This document shows, piece by piece, positions 62,748 through 64,000 of a stretch of 64,000 nucleotides of DNA (position 1 is its first letter; every line of letters starts with the position of its first letter). The position numbers were made by a program, and so were the translations under genes. Origin of the DNA: Alcanivoracaceae bacterium (lineage in GTDB: Bacteria > Pseudomonadota > Gammaproteobacteria > Pseudomonadales > Alcanivoracaceae); contig JARGPN010000016.1 of the NCBI GenBank assembly GCA_029213045.1, forward strand, positions 1 through 64,000, given 5' to 3'. Under the pieces are notes generated by a model, which was not told the origin of the DNA, did no database searches, and saw only the letters and a program-made list of their open reading frames with translations.

Positions 62748-63641
62748 TTATGCCGGAGCCATCACCAATTGCTGGAACGCAGACAGGCTGCGCAGGTTTG
62801 CGAAATGTCGCTCTTCTTGCGCCGCTTCGCGTAGCCCTTCGTTAATGCCGAGCGCAGCCTCTAGGTCAGCCATCGCACGCTCACTCTCTTCCAACTCGGA
62901 CCAAGCACAAGCGCGCTGATATAAGGCGTGTGCATCTTCTGGGTCAATTTCTAAGACACGATCACACAGACTCAACGCCCAACGTTGCTCGCCAATTTCC
63001 AGCACCGCGTCGGCTTTCCACGCCAGCGCCTCAAGATCATCCGGGCGCAGCTCAAGAATTCGATCGTAAATAGCCACCTTCGCTTGCGGCACTGCTTCTT
63101 TGCTCGCTTTCAGCCACAAGCTGTGAATTTCGTTGGTCCGCTCAATTTCTTCTTGGTTGGCGGCGATATTCTGCGACTTCTGCCTTAACTCACGTTCAAG
63201 TTGCGCAAGACGGCTTTCGTATTCGCTGGTTAAGCGCGTCATTTCTGTTTCAGCGTAGCCGCGAATTTTATCTTTTAAGTCACGAATGGTTGTCCAACCC
63301 ACCAACGCCAACAACGAAGCAGCACCTGCAATCAAATAGAAGAAATACGTCACCGTGGACGTGGCATAGCTCATCGCCTTATCAGCCACTTCCAGCTCTC
63401 GATCCGTAACAATGCGGTTCATGTCGTTGCGGTATTGCATCATGTCTGAGCGCAAGCTGCGCAGCTCGCCCAAGATCCAATTCTCACGAAATGGCGACAT
63501 CTGGTCTGCGGAATTTTCACCTGCCGGCAGTGATGCAGGCGTTTCTTCCGAACTTTTAGCCCACACAGGGGACGACAAAATTGGCGCCGCGACTATCGCG
63601 CAAGTAACCAATAGCCGCGCCAATTTTTTGCTCTGTTTCAT
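62748..63641 (-). CDS. Membrane-anchored coiled-coil TPR protein
   Basis: 297 residues: signal peptide (to VWA), a transmembrane helix (about 105-130, YFFYLIAGAASLLALVGW), a coiled coil (about 135-180, rich in E/R/Q), and C-terminal TPRs (AKVAIYDRILELRPDDLEAL, DRVLEIDPEDAHALYQRAC). The ATG overlaps the stop of the upstream symporter gene (ATGA), so they are coupled. It may scaffold or regulate that transporter, but no function is known. Confidence 0.78.
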   Translation of the reverse strand: MKQSKKLARLLVTCAIVAAPILSSPVWAKSSEETPASLPAGENSADQMSPFRENWILGELRSLRSDMMQYRNDMNRIVTDRELEVADKAMSYATSTVTYFFYLIAGAASLLALVGWTTIRDLKDKIRGYAETEMTRLTSEYESRLAQLERELRQKSQNIAANQEEIERTNEIHSLWLKASKEAVPQAKVAIYDRILELRPDDLEALAWKADAVLEIGEQRWALSLCDRVLEIDPEDAHALYQRACAWSELEESERAMADLEAALGINEGLREAAQEERHFANLRSLSAFQQLVMAPA

Positions 63642-64000
63642 TCTCCGGTCCTCTCTTGCGTCGCAGCAACTGTCCCAGCAAATCGCTGAAATAACCAGGC
63701 CACAACAAACACGAGCCAGCCAGCCAACATAGCCGGCATCACCTCGTAAACAGACGCAGACAATCCCAGCCCGCGCCATAAATAAACAGTTGCCACACCA
63801 ACAATCACCATTAACACGGCAACTCGCTGCGACGGCCTTCCTCCTAAGGAGTACACCAACAATAGCGGCCCGAACGAGGACGCCATGAGCGCCCACGCCA
63901 CAATCACTAACTGGAACACACTGCTACTGCCGAACAAGGCGATGATTAATGCCAACGAACACACGGCCAGCGTACTGTAGCGTGTCAGTGTAAAACTCTG
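63638..64000 (-). CDS. Sodium:solute symporter, C-terminal fragment (cut by the right edge)
   Basis: The frame is open to the window edge and encodes about 120 residues with four membrane helices: TRYSTLAVCSLALIIALF, VFQLVIVAWALMASSFGPLL, RVAVLMVIVGVATVYLW, EVMPAMLAGWLVFVVAWLF. The R-x-x-x-L start, W-A-x-x-x-x-F-GP-x-L and Y-E-x-x-P segments match the end of PutP-type symporters. The substrate is probably proline or a related solute, but only the C-terminus is seen. Its stop overlaps the TPR gene start. Confidence 0.8.
   Translation of the reverse strand, partial: QSFTLTRYSTLAVCSLALIIALFGSSSVFQLVIVAWALMASSFGPLLLVYSLGGRPSQRVAVLMVIVGVATVYLWRGLGLSASVYEVMPAMLAGWLVFVVAWLFQRFAGTVAATQERTGE

Overview
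The window looks like chromosome from a gammaproteobacterium, probably marine and in the Pseudomonadales / Oceanospirillales / Cellvibrionales neighbourhood. The evidence is an AmrZ-type regulator, PsrA-like operators beside acyl-CoA dehydrogenases, Pseudomonas-style REP palindromes, a 532-residue isocitrate lyase of the Pseudomonas/Acinetobacter kind, thiopurine methyltransferase and OMPLA. Most genes are complete. Both edges cut a gene: an unknown gene in AT-rich DNA on the left, and the C-terminus of a sodium:solute symporter on the right. I saw no rRNA, tRNA, CRISPR array, insertion sequence or prophage.

Layout. 0.4-4.2 kb: two tandem acyl-CoA dehydrogenases, each preceded by a CAAAC-N4-GTTTG-type box. 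4.4-5.7 kb: a Trm112-like protein translationally coupled to phospholipase A1. 5.7-18.6 kb: a secreted or envelope gene set on both strands. It holds DUF3570, DUF4266, a TlpA-like thioredoxin, two small beta-barrels (one with an SH3 domain), an HzsA-like PD40 dihaem lipoprotein, a DUF1588-like monohaem protein, a dihaem LamG lipoprotein, a Tat-exported DUF1501-like protein and an ApbE flavin transferase. I consider this the best candidate for an undescribed system. 18.6-25.6 kb: a TPR pair, a CHASE-GGDEF cyclase, a HIT protein, dihydroorotase and a fused double 6-pyruvoyl-tetrahydropterin-synthase-type protein.

25.6-36 kb is a signalling block: a LysR regulator, an AmrZ homologue, a complete alpha-hydroxyketone quorum-sensing module (CqsS/LqsS-like kinase, LqsR-like receiver protein, CqsA synthase), a second diguanylate cyclase, an M23 peptidase and a GAF-GAF-HD-GYP phosphodiesterase. 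It joins cell-density sensing to c-di-GMP turnover. 36-40 kb holds thrS-hisI-cysS, three zinc enzymes whose sequences look alphaproteobacterial and which lack the usual infC neighbour. 40-46 kb holds a DUF4382 lipoprotein, tpm, a uracil-DNA glycosylase, aceA and an unknown secreted protein.

46-51.6 kb is a molybdenum block: a MosA/MosB-like molybdenum storage pair behind a fused ECF-type membrane protein, divergent from modABC. 51.7-56.7 kb: three small secreted proteins, a calcium-repeat protein with a GlyGly-CTERM-like tail, and a periplasmic solute-binding protein. 56.9-62.6 kb: yidD, a DUF2946-like protein, a His-rich outer-membrane barrel, a ZnuA-like binding protein, a ZnuB-like permease with no ATPase in view, a small barrel, and FolE2. 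Together with thrS-hisI-cysS, dihydroorotase and the PTPS-type fusion, these make a list that strongly resembles known zinc-starvation paralogues, although I could not find a convincing Zur box.
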